This document shows, in pieces, positions 10,991 to 18,901 of a DNA stretch of 56,128 nucleotides. This stretch comes from Planctomycetota bacterium (GTDB taxonomy: Bacteria; Planctomycetota; UBA1135; UBA2386): contig JADZDL010000138.1 of NCBI GenBank assembly GCA_020851075.1, forward strand, positions 1 to 56,128. Direction: 5' to 3'. The position numbers were made by a program, and so were the translations under genes. The notes under the pieces were generated by a model. It was not told the DNA's origin, did not search any database, and was given only the letters and a program-made list of their open reading frames with translations. The number at the start of each line of letters is the position of its first letter. Positions within the stretch are counted from its first letter, which is position 1.

Positions 10991-11553
10991 TGTTTGGCCG
11001 CTCCGGCGAGGAAGCCTTCGACGAGGCGCTTGTTTTCCTGCCCGTCGATCTTCTGCTGCAGCAGACGACCGGTCGCCGACATGGTCAGCTCGACGGCCGC
11101 CTGACGGATTTCCTGAAGGGCCTGGCGCTTCTCCGCGGCGATGGTGTCGCGCGCTTTCTGCAGCTCGGCCTTAGCCCGTTCGTCGGCCGAGCGAGCGAGT
11201 TCGGCAGCTTGACGCTCGGCGCGCGCCGTGGCCTCTTCGACCATGCGACGGGCGTCGGCCTGAGCCTTCTCGAGCTCGGCCTTCGCACGCGCCATCTGGG
11301 CTTCGGCTTCGCGACGGGCGACTTCGGCGGCGGAGATCGCATCCTCGACCTTGCGATCGCGATCTTCGAGCGCGGTCGTAATCGGTCCGTAGACGAACTT
11401 CCACATCACGAACAGGCCCAATACGAACGCGATGAGCGTCCAGATCATGGCCCCCGGCGCGAACTCGAGCAGGGCTCCGAGCGAACGCGGGTCGTCGTTC
11501 AGGATAGGCAACGGCGATGCAATCATGGTCGACAGGGTGCTAGCGAACGGCAC
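10987..11553 (-). CDS. atpF: F1Fo ATP synthase b subunit
   Basis: A 188-residue peripheral-stalk subunit: one membrane helix (AMIWTLIAFVLGLFVMWKFVY) followed by a long charged alpha-helix rich in Ala, Glu, Arg and Lys that forms the dimeric stalk. I chose the GTG at 11553-11551 because GGAGG (minus strand, positions 11563-11559) lies 5 bases before it; an upstream GTG at 11589 and a downstream ATG at 11526 lack such a site. The family often has b and b-prime; only one b gene is present here. It follows atpE after an unusually long 217-bp spacer. Confidence 0.93.
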   Translation of the reverse strand: MPFASTLSTMIASPLPILNDDPRSLGALLEFAPGAMIWTLIAFVLGLFVMWKFVYGPITTALEDRDRKVEDAISAAEVARREAEAQMARAKAELEKAQADARRMVEEATARAERQAAELARSADERAKAELQKARDTIAAEKRQALQEIRQAAVELTMSATGRLLQQKIDGQENKRLVEGFLAGAAKQ

Positions 11554-11742
11554 GCGAGCCTCCGAAGCGGAACCAAGGAGTACAGGCACCGCAAAGGGAG
11601 CCTGCGAAACGAACTAAACCAACCCGGTGACCAAGGCTGACCTGGTCCCCGCGCTGCAGGCCGGCACCCACGGGCGGTACCGGCATGCCTTGGTCGCAGG
11701 CAACGAAGCCCACGACTTTGCTGTGGCTCGCGCCCATTCCCT

Positions 11743-11770
11743 GGGTCGCGAGGCCTCTAGATCGCGACCC
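11743..11770 (-). promoter_or_regulatory. Strong hairpin directly after the atpE stop codon
   Basis: A perfect 9-bp stem (GGGTCGCGA / TCGCGACCC) with a 10-base loop begins at the base next to the atpE TAA in the messenger. No T tract follows. The remaining spacer up to atpF (about 190 bases) contains further small inverted repeats, for example TGCCT/AGGCA around 11686-11702. This is the layout expected of an RNA stabiliser or partial terminator that lets atpE be expressed above its neighbours (inference). Confidence 0.65.
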
Positions 11771-12031
11771 TTACTTGGTCGCGAGCATCAGACCGATGAC
11801 GGCTGCGAACAGCGCGACACCTTCGACGAACGCCGCGAGAACCAGGGCGTTGCCCTTGATCGCGTCAGCCGCTTCGGGCTGGCGGGCGATGCCCTCACCA
11901 GCCGAACCACCGATCCGACCGATACCGAAACCTGCACCGATGGCCGCGAGGCCAGCGGCGAGACCTGCACCGATGCCGAGACCGTAGTTCGAGGCGACCT
12001 CTTTGGCGACATCCTGGAAGAGAGCGAGCAT
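11771..12031 (-). CDS. atpE: F1Fo ATP synthase c subunit
   Basis: An 86-residue proteolipid forming the membrane rotor ring. Helix 1 is Gly/Ala-rich (GLGIGAGLAAGLAAIGAGFGIG), the polar loop has ARQPEA (Arg50-Gln51-Pro52), and helix 2 carries the ion-binding Glu70 in LAAFVEGVALF. The residue after Glu70 is Gly rather than Ser/Thr and helix 1 lacks the Gln typical of sodium-binding rings, so proton coupling is expected (inference). Confidence 0.96.
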   Translation of the reverse strand: MLALFQDVAKEVASNYGLGIGAGLAAGLAAIGAGFGIGRIGGSAGEGIARQPEAADAIKGNALVLAAFVEGVALFAAVIGLMLATK

Positions 12032-12081
12032 TGGATTCTCCGTAACTTACTAAGGGAGTGAATGGGAAGTAGCAGTCGAAC

Positions 12082-13095
12082 TCAGTGATCCTGGTGCATC
12101 GCCTGATAGACGAAGTTGATGCTCAGGAACGTGAAGATGTAGGCCTGCAGCAGCGTGACGAAGGCCTCGATGATGTAGATGAAGATCGCGAGGCCAAGGC
12201 AAGGCACCGCGGTCAGGTAGGACGTGACCGCCCCACCCTGCATCTTGGCAAACAGGAAGATCAGGCCGATCGCCGAGGCGATGACCAGGTGTCCTGCAAG
12301 CATGTTCGCAAACAGACGAATCGTGAGTGCGAAGGGTTTGACGAGCAGGCTGATGACCTCGATCAAGAACATGATCGGGATCAGCGGCAGGGGCAGGCCG
12401 TGCGGCACGAGGCCCTTGAAGAAGCCCAGGGCGCCGTTCTTCTTGATGCCGAGGCCCAGCATCATGGACAGCGTGACGAGCGCCATGGCCCCCGTCACGT
12501 AGGGCGTGCCCGTGGCCGTATAGACGGCAGCCGGGAAGCTGTGGCCGACGCTCGGCACCATGCCGATCACGTTCTGGAACGCGATGAAGAAGAACATGAA
12601 CAGGAAGACCGGCACGAAGGCGCGCCCCTCTTCCTTGCCCATGACCGCGTAGACCATCTCGTCGCGGACCCACAGGCAGAACCCGCGCATCACGCGCGTG
12701 AACCACCCGACGGACGCACCGGAACCCTTCCGGAAACTGCCCACGACGGGCAGGAAGGCGAGCAGCATGAGCACGAGGCAGACCCACTGCCACGGCTGCA
12801 CGTTGTAGACCGTGAACAGGTGGTTGATCTTGGCGTCCGGCGAGATGCTCGGCGTGAAGATCGCATACGGCACACTGTGCGAGAACACCCTCTTGAAGAG
12901 TTCGGCGCTCGCCATGTCCATCGTCTTGGGCGTCGCGTGCTCACCATGCTGAGCTTCCGCGTGCTGGCCTTCACCCGCCGCCTTCGCCGCAGCTTCTGGA
13001 GCAGTCGTGTGCCCTTGGGCCACCACGTTCGCGGAGAAGCCAACGCTCGCCAACAGGCAGAGCCACACGGAGATCAGGATTCGCTTGGCGAACAT
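12082..13095 (-). CDS. atpB: F1Fo ATP synthase a subunit, with N-terminal signal-like extension
   Basis: A 337-residue membrane subunit forming the proton half-channels. The essential Arg260 is in PFALTIRLFANMLAGHL, and the C-terminal helix is FIYIIEAFVTLLQAYIFTFLSINFVY. It is longer than the roughly 270 residues of the E. coli protein because of an N-terminal part that looks like a cleavable signal (residues 1-27, ending NVVAQG), then a His/Glu/Ala-rich segment (HAEAQHGEHATPK). A similar long N-terminus is known in some other bacteria. It is the third gene of the operon. Confidence 0.95.
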   Translation of the reverse strand: MFAKRILISVWLCLLASVGFSANVVAQGHTTAPEAAAKAAGEGQHAEAQHGEHATPKTMDMASAELFKRVFSHSVPYAIFTPSISPDAKINHLFTVYNVQPWQWVCLVLMLLAFLPVVGSFRKGSGASVGWFTRVMRGFCLWVRDEMVYAVMGKEEGRAFVPVFLFMFFFIAFQNVIGMVPSVGHSFPAAVYTATGTPYVTGAMALVTLSMMLGLGIKKNGALGFFKGLVPHGLPLPLIPIMFLIEVISLLVKPFALTIRLFANMLAGHLVIASAIGLIFLFAKMQGGAVTSYLTAVPCLGLAIFIYIIEAFVTLLQAYIFTFLSINFVYQAMHQDH

Positions 13096-13179
13096 GCTGG
13101 ATTGGGTGTGGGGCCAGTGAGATGGAGGTTGGGAACGGTCAGAGCCTGCAAAGCCTGCAGCGAGAACGAGAGAAGGTGC

Positions 13180-13713
13180 TCAATCCCGGGCCGTCGAAGC
13201 CGGCTGCGCCGACTCCAAACGAGCCTTGGGCCGATACTGCAGCATTCGCGATAGGTATCCCGCGGTCGCCACCTGGCAGATCACGGAAGCCGCCGCGAAC
13301 GTGACGCAAAAGGTAGCCAGACCGTCGAATTTCACGCCGGCCTTGCGCAACGCCAACACGCCGAGCACGAGGATGGCCAGCTTGGAGCCGAACGCCGCCG
13401 CCAGCAGTCCGTGAAACCGACCAGCTAGCTGGCCAGGGTTCGCGGCAAACGGGGCGGCCTTGCGCGGGTCGAGCACGCGACTATGCAGCAACAACGCCAG
13501 CATGGCTGCAACCACGGAAGCCCCGAGGCCCAGCCAGAAGAACGACACCGATTCGGCCGGAACGCAGCCCAACAACCACACCACGACTGCCACGGCAGCC
13601 GCGACCCCAGCGCCAACCGCGAGGGCTCGGCACAGGACCGGCAAATCGAGGATCGTCCCGGCGAGGGGCGCGGCCACCAATGGGTCGTGTCTCGGGGAAT
13701 CAGCAGTCGACAT
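13180..13713 (-). CDS. Four-helix membrane protein, AtpI-like
   Basis: A 177-residue protein with about four hydrophobic helices (roughly residues 28-50, 57-77, 103-121 and 130-152) and charged, Pro-rich ends. Sequence alone does not assign it firmly. Its place between the atpZ-like gene and atpB, in the same operon and direction, is where AtpI (ATP synthase I chain, an assembly factor for the c ring) is found in many bacteria, and length and topology fit. No catalytic motif is seen. The start is an ATG at 13713 with no clear Shine-Dalgarno. Confidence 0.6.
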   Translation of the reverse strand: MSTADSPRHDPLVAAPLAGTILDLPVLCRALAVGAGVAAAVAVVVWLLGCVPAESVSFFWLGLGASVVAAMLALLLHSRVLDPRKAAPFAANPGQLAGRFHGLLAAAFGSKLAILVLGVLALRKAGVKFDGLATFCVTFAAASVICQVATAGYLSRMLQYRPKARLESAQPASTARD

Positions 13714-13743
13714 GGGTTGTAACGAGGCGGGAATTACGAGGCG

Positions 13744-13992
13744 TCAGCTAGCAGGAGGCGGCGGGTCGTTTCTCGGCAGCTTCCCGAAGGGCCACATCTC
13801 GGGAGCCAACACGCGAATCAGGTGCAGGATGCCACCGACGATGCCGCAGCCACAACACACGAGCAGCAACCAGGGTTTGGTGCCAAATCGCGCATCCAGC
13901 CACTGCCCACCGGCAGCGAACAAAGCGACCGAAACCGCCAGCGTCAGCCCCGCGCCAAGAGCGCGCGAATTGCCTCTGGATGGTCTTGCCAC
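13744..13992 (-). CDS. AtpZ/AtpI-like small membrane protein, first gene of the atp operon
   Basis: An 82-residue protein with two hydrophobic helices. The pattern GAGLTLAVSVALFAAGGQWLD, then FGTKPWLLLVCCGCGIVGGILHLIRV, fits the small family found at the head of atp operons (F0F1-ATPase gene 1, AtpZ/AtpQ type; PF09527 by memory), where a GxxLD and a GTxPW motif join the two helices. Start choice: GTG at 13992-13990 with GGAGGGGAG 9 bases upstream. That Shine-Dalgarno is partly buried in the hairpin at 14002-14026. The tail is Pro-rich. Confidence 0.75.
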   Translation of the reverse strand: MARPSRGNSRALGAGLTLAVSVALFAAGGQWLDARFGTKPWLLLVCCGCGIVGGILHLIRVLAPEMWPFGKLPRNDPPPPAS

Positions 13993-14001
13993 TTGGTTCT
14001 T

Positions 14002-14026
14002 CTCCCCTCCGCCAAATACGGCGGAG
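14002..14026 (-). promoter_or_regulatory. Leader hairpin covering the first Shine-Dalgarno of the atp operon
   Basis: In the messenger, CTCCGCC (14026-14020) pairs perfectly with GGCGGAG (14013-14007) around a 6-base loop. The second arm runs straight into the Shine-Dalgarno GGAGGGGAG (14010-14002), so GGAG is held in the stem. Upstream CCCCTC could extend the pairing. This is the form of a translational control element or RNA thermometer; no function is shown. Confidence 0.5.
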
Positions 14027-14163
14027 ACGAGGGGCGAAAAGAATAGCGGCCGCGGACAGGCCTCTGCAACAGATCGCAGCGATTTTCTGCCAGAAGTCAC
14101 CGTCCAGATGCCACTGCATTTGCGGGCTGCGTTCGGATGGGCCGAGCGACCCGCATCCCAACT

Positions 14164-15249
14164 ATGCAACATCGTTTTTCCCTGCTCGCCTCCACCACCC
14201 TGCTCTTCGCAGCCCCGGTCTGCGCACAGTCGCCCCTCGTCTCGCCGTCCTCGCGCACGCTGCTCGAGGGCAGTTCCTTCTCGCACCTCCCGATCGGCCG
14301 CGCCAGCACGCGCATGCAGACGCTGCACAGCGACATCCCGGGCGGCACCCTGCTCACGGGGCACGCCTACCGTCGCGACGCGGCCCAGGTCCGCGGCCAC
14401 GTCGACGGGTTCGTCTGCGACATGCAGGTCACTCTCTCGATCTCGCCGAACGCCCCCACCCAGGCCTCGACGACGTTCGCCAACAACCCGGGTCCAGCCC
14501 CCGTGGTCGTGGTGCCACGCCAGCTCGTCGGCTTCCCAGGCACCGACCGGCCGGCGCTCGACCCGGCGCCGACCTTCGAACTCCTGGTGCCCTACCAGGT
14601 GCCGTTCGTGATGCCCCCGCAAGGTGGCACGCTCTGCGTCGACATCGAGATCTGGGGCAACACGTCCACGGCCGGTACCGACCGCAACCTCAGCCTCTAC
14701 CTCGATAGCCACGAGCACTACACCAACGGCCACACCGAACAACCGGGTTTCCGCTTCGGCCAGGGTTGCCCTGCCCCCGGCAGCACGACCGCTTGCTCCG
14801 GCACGATGTCCTTCTGGCATCTGGGCAACCAGACCCAGATCGACCTCGCCCTGCGCAACGGCGTCGCCGAAGACGGCAGCGGTCTCTCCCGCACCTGGAT
14901 CGCACTCGGCACCATGCCGGCGAACACGCCGTGGCCCCAGAACTCGGCGTGCACGCTCTGGGGTAGCGCCGACATCTGGTTCCCGATGCCTGGCCTGCCG
15001 GACAGCCAGGGCGACTACGACGGTAGCCTCCCGAACCTGCCGATCCTGCCGCCCGGCTATCGCCTGTGGTGCCAATCCGGCTCCATCCACCTCGGCACCG
15101 GCGCGCAAGCGTTCAGCGATGGCTCGACACTCGTCACGCCCCCCGCGGGCACGCTGCCGATCCCGACCAGCCGCGTCGCGAACAGCAACGACCACGCGGC
15201 GGCCACCGGAACGCTGTCGTACGCGGTGCCGGTGATGCAGTTCTTCTAG
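14164..15249 (+). CDS. Secreted protein of unknown function
   Basis: A 361-residue protein with a clear signal peptide (MQHRFSLLASTTLLFAAPVCAQ, cut after about residue 22). The mature part is rich in Pro, Thr, Ser and Gly with few Lys, and contains paired Cys segments (FGQGCPAPGSTTACSG, QNSACTLWG). I recognise no catalytic motif. The end (GTLSYAVPVMQFF) is hydrophobic but is not a sorting signal I know. The style resembles the many secreted beta-rich proteins of some planctomycetes (impression). ATG 14164 is preferred over ATG 14137 because the signal peptide begins there. It is divergent from the atp operon. Confidence 0.75.
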   Translation: MQHRFSLLASTTLLFAAPVCAQSPLVSPSSRTLLEGSSFSHLPIGRASTRMQTLHSDIPGGTLLTGHAYRRDAAQVRGHVDGFVCDMQVTLSISPNAPTQASTTFANNPGPAPVVVVPRQLVGFPGTDRPALDPAPTFELLVPYQVPFVMPPQGGTLCVDIEIWGNTSTAGTDRNLSLYLDSHEHYTNGHTEQPGFRFGQGCPAPGSTTACSGTMSFWHLGNQTQIDLALRNGVAEDGSGLSRTWIALGTMPANTPWPQNSACTLWGSADIWFPMPGLPDSQGDYDGSLPNLPILPPGYRLWCQSGSIHLGTGAQAFSDGSTLVTPPAGTLPIPTSRVANSNDHAAATGTLSYAVPVMQFF

Positions 15250-15336
15250 TCAATCTAGAAGGGCTCGCGGCAGCAGCGGGGCTGGATGCTTCGTTCGCCC
15301 GTGTTGTCCTCCCGCGTAGCTGCCGCGGTAGGGATC

Positions 15337-15377
15337 AACTGATTCTGAATGCGGCTTCGCCGCAGACAGAATCAGTT
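15337..15377. terminator. Long two-part hairpin between convergent genes
   Basis: AACTGATTCTG (15337-15347) pairs perfectly with CAGAATCAGTT (15367-15377), enclosing a second stem TGCGGC...GCCGCA with a TTC loop. It lies between the secreted-protein gene (plus) and the prepilin-like gene (minus), and its right arm contains the stop codon of the latter (15374-15372). It is probably a bidirectional transcription stop, although neither side has a T tract. Confidence 0.65.
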
Positions 15378-16028
15378 ATCGAGCTTGCGGCACTCCGGGA
15401 TCGGCGAGTTCTCGCCATAGGTCTCGACCGGCACGTCCTTGTTGAACGGCCCCAGCCCAAACAACTCCTCCAACTGCGAATAACTGTATTCGCGCACTCC
15501 ACCATCGCCATTCAGCAACACGTGAACGGTGCCATCGCGAAGGCACCAGCCACCCTCGTTGTCGTTGGCCATCCAGGCTTCGTCAGAACCGCTCTCGCGA
15601 GTCTTCGAGTGTTTCTTGCTGCGCCCCACGTAGTGCGTGCTCGTCGTGTCCGTGTCGTTGAGCGTTGGCCATGGGTTCTCGCCTCGCGCAACCTGCTTCT
15701 TCAGGTCCTGGTAGACGAGGTCATTGTTGCGAGCGGGACCGGGCGTGAAAAACCGATCAAAGTTCTCCGGCGTGTGCTCGATGGAATTCGACGTCCACGT
15801 CGACATCACGAAGCGATAACCACCTTCCGGCGGCAGCGCGTCACCATGCTTGCGCTTGTATTCGAGCATCCAATCCCGGTGCCGTCCGAGGTTGGCCCTG
15901 TCGGCGAGGGCAAACGCACTGTCCTGGGTACCAATGATGTTGGGCAGCAGAACGGCCGCGAGCAGACCAATGATGCTGATGACGATCAGCAGTTCGATGA
16001 GGGTGAAACCGGACTGGATTCGACGCAT
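15372..16028 (-). CDS. Prepilin-type N-terminal methylation protein (pseudopilin-like)
   Basis: A 218-residue protein with the type IV prepilin signature MRRIQSGFTLIELLIVISII: a short basic leader, cut before Phe8 by a prepilin peptidase, then Glu12 (the +5 Glu) and a 20-residue hydrophobic helix. The globular part has DGTVHVLLNGDGGVREYSYSQLEELFGL near the end, like GspG/H-type pseudopilins. No other secretion or pilus genes are in the window, so it is an orphan subunit here. Its stop codon lies within the hairpin at 15337-15377. Confidence 0.85.
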   Translation of the reverse strand: MRRIQSGFTLIELLIVISIIGLLAAVLLPNIIGTQDSAFALADRANLGRHRDWMLEYKRKHGDALPPEGGYRFVMSTWTSNSIEHTPENFDRFFTPGPARNNDLVYQDLKKQVARGENPWPTLNDTDTTSTHYVGRSKKHSKTRESGSDEAWMANDNEGGWCLRDGTVHVLLNGDGGVREYSYSQLEELFGLGPFNKDVPVETYGENSPIPECRKLDN

Positions 16029-16346
16029 CGGGCTGGGTTGGGTTCGAGGGGACCGGAGGGGTTGGCGTCTAGTCTAGCGCCGGTCCTGCGCAAGGAAACC
16101 ACCGCCCGTGCGAACGGCGATAGAACTTGCCGCGGCAACGCATCTTCTGCGCCCAGATCGGGTGCAGACTGGCGGGCCGCTCCCGGTTGGCCCGGAACTT
16201 TCCAGGGCCGCGGTGCCCACGCACCGCACTCGTCAGGGTCCAAGGGCAGGACACCGCGCCCATCGGGAGACGAGTCGGGGCCGGTGCCAGGCGGCCCGCA
16301 CCGGAAACCTGGTCCGGGAAGGCGCGAAAACCCCCTGCGCGCGGCC
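16029..16346. other. 318-base intergenic region upstream of the prepilin-like gene
   Basis: This spacer follows the lipoprotein gene (stop at 16347) and precedes the prepilin-like gene, both on the minus strand. It contains the near-palindrome at 16064-16081 and several GC-rich short inverted repeats (for example GCGGTGCCCACGCACCGC around 16212). No coding frame with a credible start, no RNA gene and no clear promoter could be identified. Confidence 0.6.
16064..16081. promoter_or_regulatory. Near-palindrome upstream of the prepilin-like gene
   Basis: GGCG-T-CTAG-T-CTAG-CGCC: a symmetric 18-base site broken only by one extra T, 36 bases before the prepilin-like start. The minus strand reads TAGACT within it, which could be a -10 element. 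Possible operator; no regulator can be named. Confidence 0.35.
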
Positions 16347-17264
16347 TCAGTTGCCGCGGCGCGCCGGGGTCTCGGCCCCGTTCGAGTTGTAACCCGCGTT
16401 GCCGTTCGGCGTCGGATTCGACGTCGGGGTGGCGTTTGGCGTCGGGTTCGTCACCGGAGCCTGCGGCTCCGTGACCGTGCCATTCGTGGTCGGCGCACCA
16501 CCCGGCGTGCCGGGGTTCGTCACCGACTCGATCGCGGGTACTTCCGTCGTCGGGTTGGCCGGATTCGGCGTCGGGTTCGGCACCGGAACAGGCACCACGT
16601 TCGTTTCCGTGCCGGGCTTCGTCTCCCCCATCGGCTGCGCGGGTTGCGCATCGAGGTGGTTCTTCTGCTGGTAGCTCTGCGCGAAGAACGCATCGCCCGA
16701 GTACTCGCTCCACCACTGCCGCCAACGCAGCACCGAGACCATCATCTGGTCCTTGCTCTCGTTGAGGTGGTCGTAGCCGAAGTCATGCCCGGTCGACGCC
16801 TTCAACGCTTCGTGGCAGAGGTAGCGCACTTCCTTGCGGTCGCTGTCGAGGCCCTCGATGAGCGTCGGCGACCAGTTGAGGTCACCGAGCGACACGAGCG
16901 TGCGCGCCGCTTCCATGCGCACCGTCGCTTCGTCGTCCTTCATGACCTGCTGCAGGTCCGGGATCACGCGGCGATCGCCGATGCGGCCGAGCACCCACGC
17001 GCACGAACTGCGCACCTTGGGATTCTCGTGATGCAACCCGGTCAGCAGCGCGGGGATCGTCTGCTCCCCGGTCTGTGCGAGCCACATGAGGCTCTGCAGC
17101 AGTTCTTCGCGATGCTGGTAGGGAATCTGCTCGACGCGGCGCGTGATTTCGCCAGCCATCAAGGAGTTGGGTTGCTGGTACGGACTGTTGTTCGACGTCG
17201 TTTCCGTCGTCGTGCAAGCAGCAAAGCAGAACAGGAGTGTGGCGCTAAGGGCCGCGATCCTCAT
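16347..17264 (-). CDS. HEAT-repeat lipoprotein with Pro/Asn/Thr-rich tail
   Basis: A 305-residue predicted lipoprotein. The signal MRIAALSATLLFCFAACTTTE ends in a lipobox-like FAAC (lipidated Cys16). Residues about 45-160 form alpha-helical HEAT-type repeats (LLTGLHHENPKVRSSCAWVLGRIGD, then LQQVMKDDEATVRMEAARTLVSLGD), a protein-binding scaffold. The C-terminal 100 residues are low-complexity with repeated NPTPN and NPT units, probably an extended linker. ATG 17264 is chosen because GAGGA lies 7 bases upstream and the signal begins there. No enzyme motif is seen. Confidence 0.8.
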   Translation of the reverse strand: MRIAALSATLLFCFAACTTTETTSNNSPYQQPNSLMAGEITRRVEQIPYQHREELLQSLMWLAQTGEQTIPALLTGLHHENPKVRSSCAWVLGRIGDRRVIPDLQQVMKDDEATVRMEAARTLVSLGDLNWSPTLIEGLDSDRKEVRYLCHEALKASTGHDFGYDHLNESKDQMMVSVLRWRQWWSEYSGDAFFAQSYQQKNHLDAQPAQPMGETKPGTETNVVPVPVPNPTPNPANPTTEVPAIESVTNPGTPGGAPTTNGTVTEPQAPVTNPTPNATPTSNPTPNGNAGYNSNGAETPARRGN

Positions 17265-17429
17265 GGGTGTCCTCGTCGAGTTCGGGGGTGCACGGCGGTT
17301 TTCGCCGTCGCCCCAGTGACATCGGCATGCCACCCAAAGGAGCTTGAGGGGATTCCATACAGAACCGCGCGCGGCCGTTCCCGGACGGCGGCAACCCTTG
17401 CCACCGCGGGCTTTCCGAGTCGGTCAGCC

Positions 17430-17459
17430 TTGCTAAGGATCGTTCACCGCGCGTAGAGT
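17430..17459 (+). promoter_or_regulatory. Candidate housekeeping promoter of the HU gene
   Basis: TTGCTA (17430-17435), 18 bases, TAGAGT (17454-17459): four of six matches in each hexamer. It would give a leader of about 55 bases before HU. Plausible but weak in such a GC-rich genome. Confidence 0.35.
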
Positions 17460-17519
17460 CGATCGCTCGCGCGGCCACCTGCCGGCCGCAGCCAGCAAGG
17501 CGACACCAGGAGGATTCCC

Positions 17520-17795
17520 ATGAACAAGGCTGATCTCGTCACAGAAGTCCAGAAGCAGCTCGGCAACGAGTGCAGCAAGGCTCACGCCGAACGCGCCGTG
17601 AACGCGCTCATTGCATCGATCCAGAAAGGCCTCAAGAAGGACAAGGAAGTGCAGATCGTCGGCTTTGGCACCTTTGCCGTGAAGAACCGCAAGGCGCGCA
17701 TGGGCCGCAACCCGCAGACCAACGAGCCGATGCAGATCAAGGCTTCGCGCACCGTCGGCTTCCGTCCGGGGGCGACGCTGAAGGACAGCGTCTAG
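17520..17795 (+). CDS. hup: HU-family DNA-binding protein
   Basis: A 91-residue nucleoid protein that binds and bends DNA as a dimer. The start MNKADLVTEV, the core VQIVGFGTFAVKNRKARMGRNPQT (Gly-Phe-Gly-Thr-Phe and the RxGRNPxT arm that enters the minor groove) and the end GFRPGATLKDSV are full family features. IHF subunits share the fold, but the standalone gene and sequence favour HU. AGGAGG lies 7 bases before the ATG, one of the best ribosome-binding sites in the window, consistent with high expression. Confidence 0.96.
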   Translation: MNKADLVTEVQKQLGNECSKAHAERAVNALIASIQKGLKKDKEVQIVGFGTFAVKNRKARMGRNPQTNEPMQIKASRTVGFRPGATLKDSV

Positions 17796-17814
17796 CAATT
17801 CGCTTGCGGGCGCG

Positions 17815-18855
17815 TCAGGCCTCGAGCCAGCCACCGCCCAACACCCGATCCCCGCTGTAGAACACCGCCGCCTGTCCCGGCGTGATCGCAGCGACCGCCT
17901 CGTCGAACGTGATCGTGGCCGCCCCGTGGCCGTCCGCCACGATCGTCGCTCTGGCCGCCGTGTGGCGCGCGCGCACCTTCACTTCAGCGCGCACCGAGAC
18001 GCCCGCCCCTGGCGCATCCACGAGCCAGTGCACCCCGCGCACGAACGCCGTGCTGCGATCGAGTCCATCGCGCGCAACGAGCATCACGTCGCCACTATCC
18101 GGGTCGATCGACTGCACGTAGTGCGGCACGCCGAGCGCCGGCAGACCTTTCCGCTGACCCACCGTAAAACCGTCGATGCCGTCGTGACGGCCCAGTTCGC
18201 GCCCGTTCGGATCCACGAAGCGCCCGGGCCGGCCGCCGCCGCCACGCGCGCGCACGACATCGCGGTAATCCCCGGACGTGACGAAACAGATCTCCAGCGA
18301 CTCGGGTTTCTCCGCGGTCGAGAGCCCGGCTTCGGCCGCGAGCGCGCGCACTTCGGGCTTGGTGAGGTCGCCGAGCGGGAACAGGGTCTTCTGCAGCGCC
18401 TCGCGCTCGATGCCAAACAGGTAGTAGGTCTGGTCCTTGGCGACGTCCTTCGCCGTGCGCAATTCACCGTCCACGGCGCGCGCGTAGTGCCCCGTCGCCA
18501 CGGCGGCGGCCCCCACATCCTGGGCAAGTCGAAAAAGATGCCCGAATTTGAGCTGCTGGTTGCACAGAACACATGGGTTCGGGGTGCGTCCACGCCGGTA
18601 TTCCGCCGCGAAGTGGTCCATCAGCACCGCGAACTCTTCCGCGTAATCCACCGCATAGAAAGGCATGCTCAACCGATCCGCAACCACGGCCGCGTCCCGT
18701 GCATCCGACGCCGAACAGCACGATTTCTCCTGCGCCGACTTGCCGGCGACCCCATTCCGCATGAAGACGCCTATGACATCGTGGCCCTGCCGCTGCAGCA
18801 GCAAAGCCGCCACGCTGCTGTCGACACCACCGGACATGGCTGCAAGTACGCGCAT
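17815..18855 (-). CDS. mnmA: tRNA-specific 2-thiouridylase MnmA
   Basis: A 346-residue enzyme that puts sulfur on U34 of tRNAs for Lys, Glu and Gln. The N-terminal ATP-pyrophosphatase loop is SGGVDSS at 8-14. The catalytic Cys98 lies in NPCVLCNQQLKFG, and the partner Cys, which forms the persulfide, is in LEICFV at about residue 200. GHYAR and KDQTYYLF are also conserved. The C-terminal beta-barrel ends in GQAAVFYSGDRVLGGGWLE. The start ATG 18855 is set by the MRVLAAMSGG motif; the frame stays open upstream but that part does not resemble the family. It is convergent with HU and divergent from yajC. Confidence 0.95.
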   Translation of the reverse strand: MRVLAAMSGGVDSSVAALLLQRQGHDVIGVFMRNGVAGKSAQEKSCCSASDARDAAVVADRLSMPFYAVDYAEEFAVLMDHFAAEYRRGRTPNPCVLCNQQLKFGHLFRLAQDVGAAAVATGHYARAVDGELRTAKDVAKDQTYYLFGIEREALQKTLFPLGDLTKPEVRALAAEAGLSTAEKPESLEICFVTSGDYRDVVRARGGGGRPGRFVDPNGRELGRHDGIDGFTVGQRKGLPALGVPHYVQSIDPDSGDVMLVARDGLDRSTAFVRGVHWLVDAPGAGVSVRAEVKVRARHTAARATIVADGHGAATITFDEAVAAITPGQAAVFYSGDRVLGGGWLEA

Positions 18856-18901
18856 CGGTTTCAGGGGCCCGGACCACCCGGGGCGAACAGGATGCCGGGC
18901 T

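Noticed and set aside
13993..15195. Upstream continuation of the atpZ-like frame for 400 codons
   Set aside because: The part beyond 13992 is antisense to the secreted-protein gene, and a strong Shine-Dalgarno plus GTG marks the true start.
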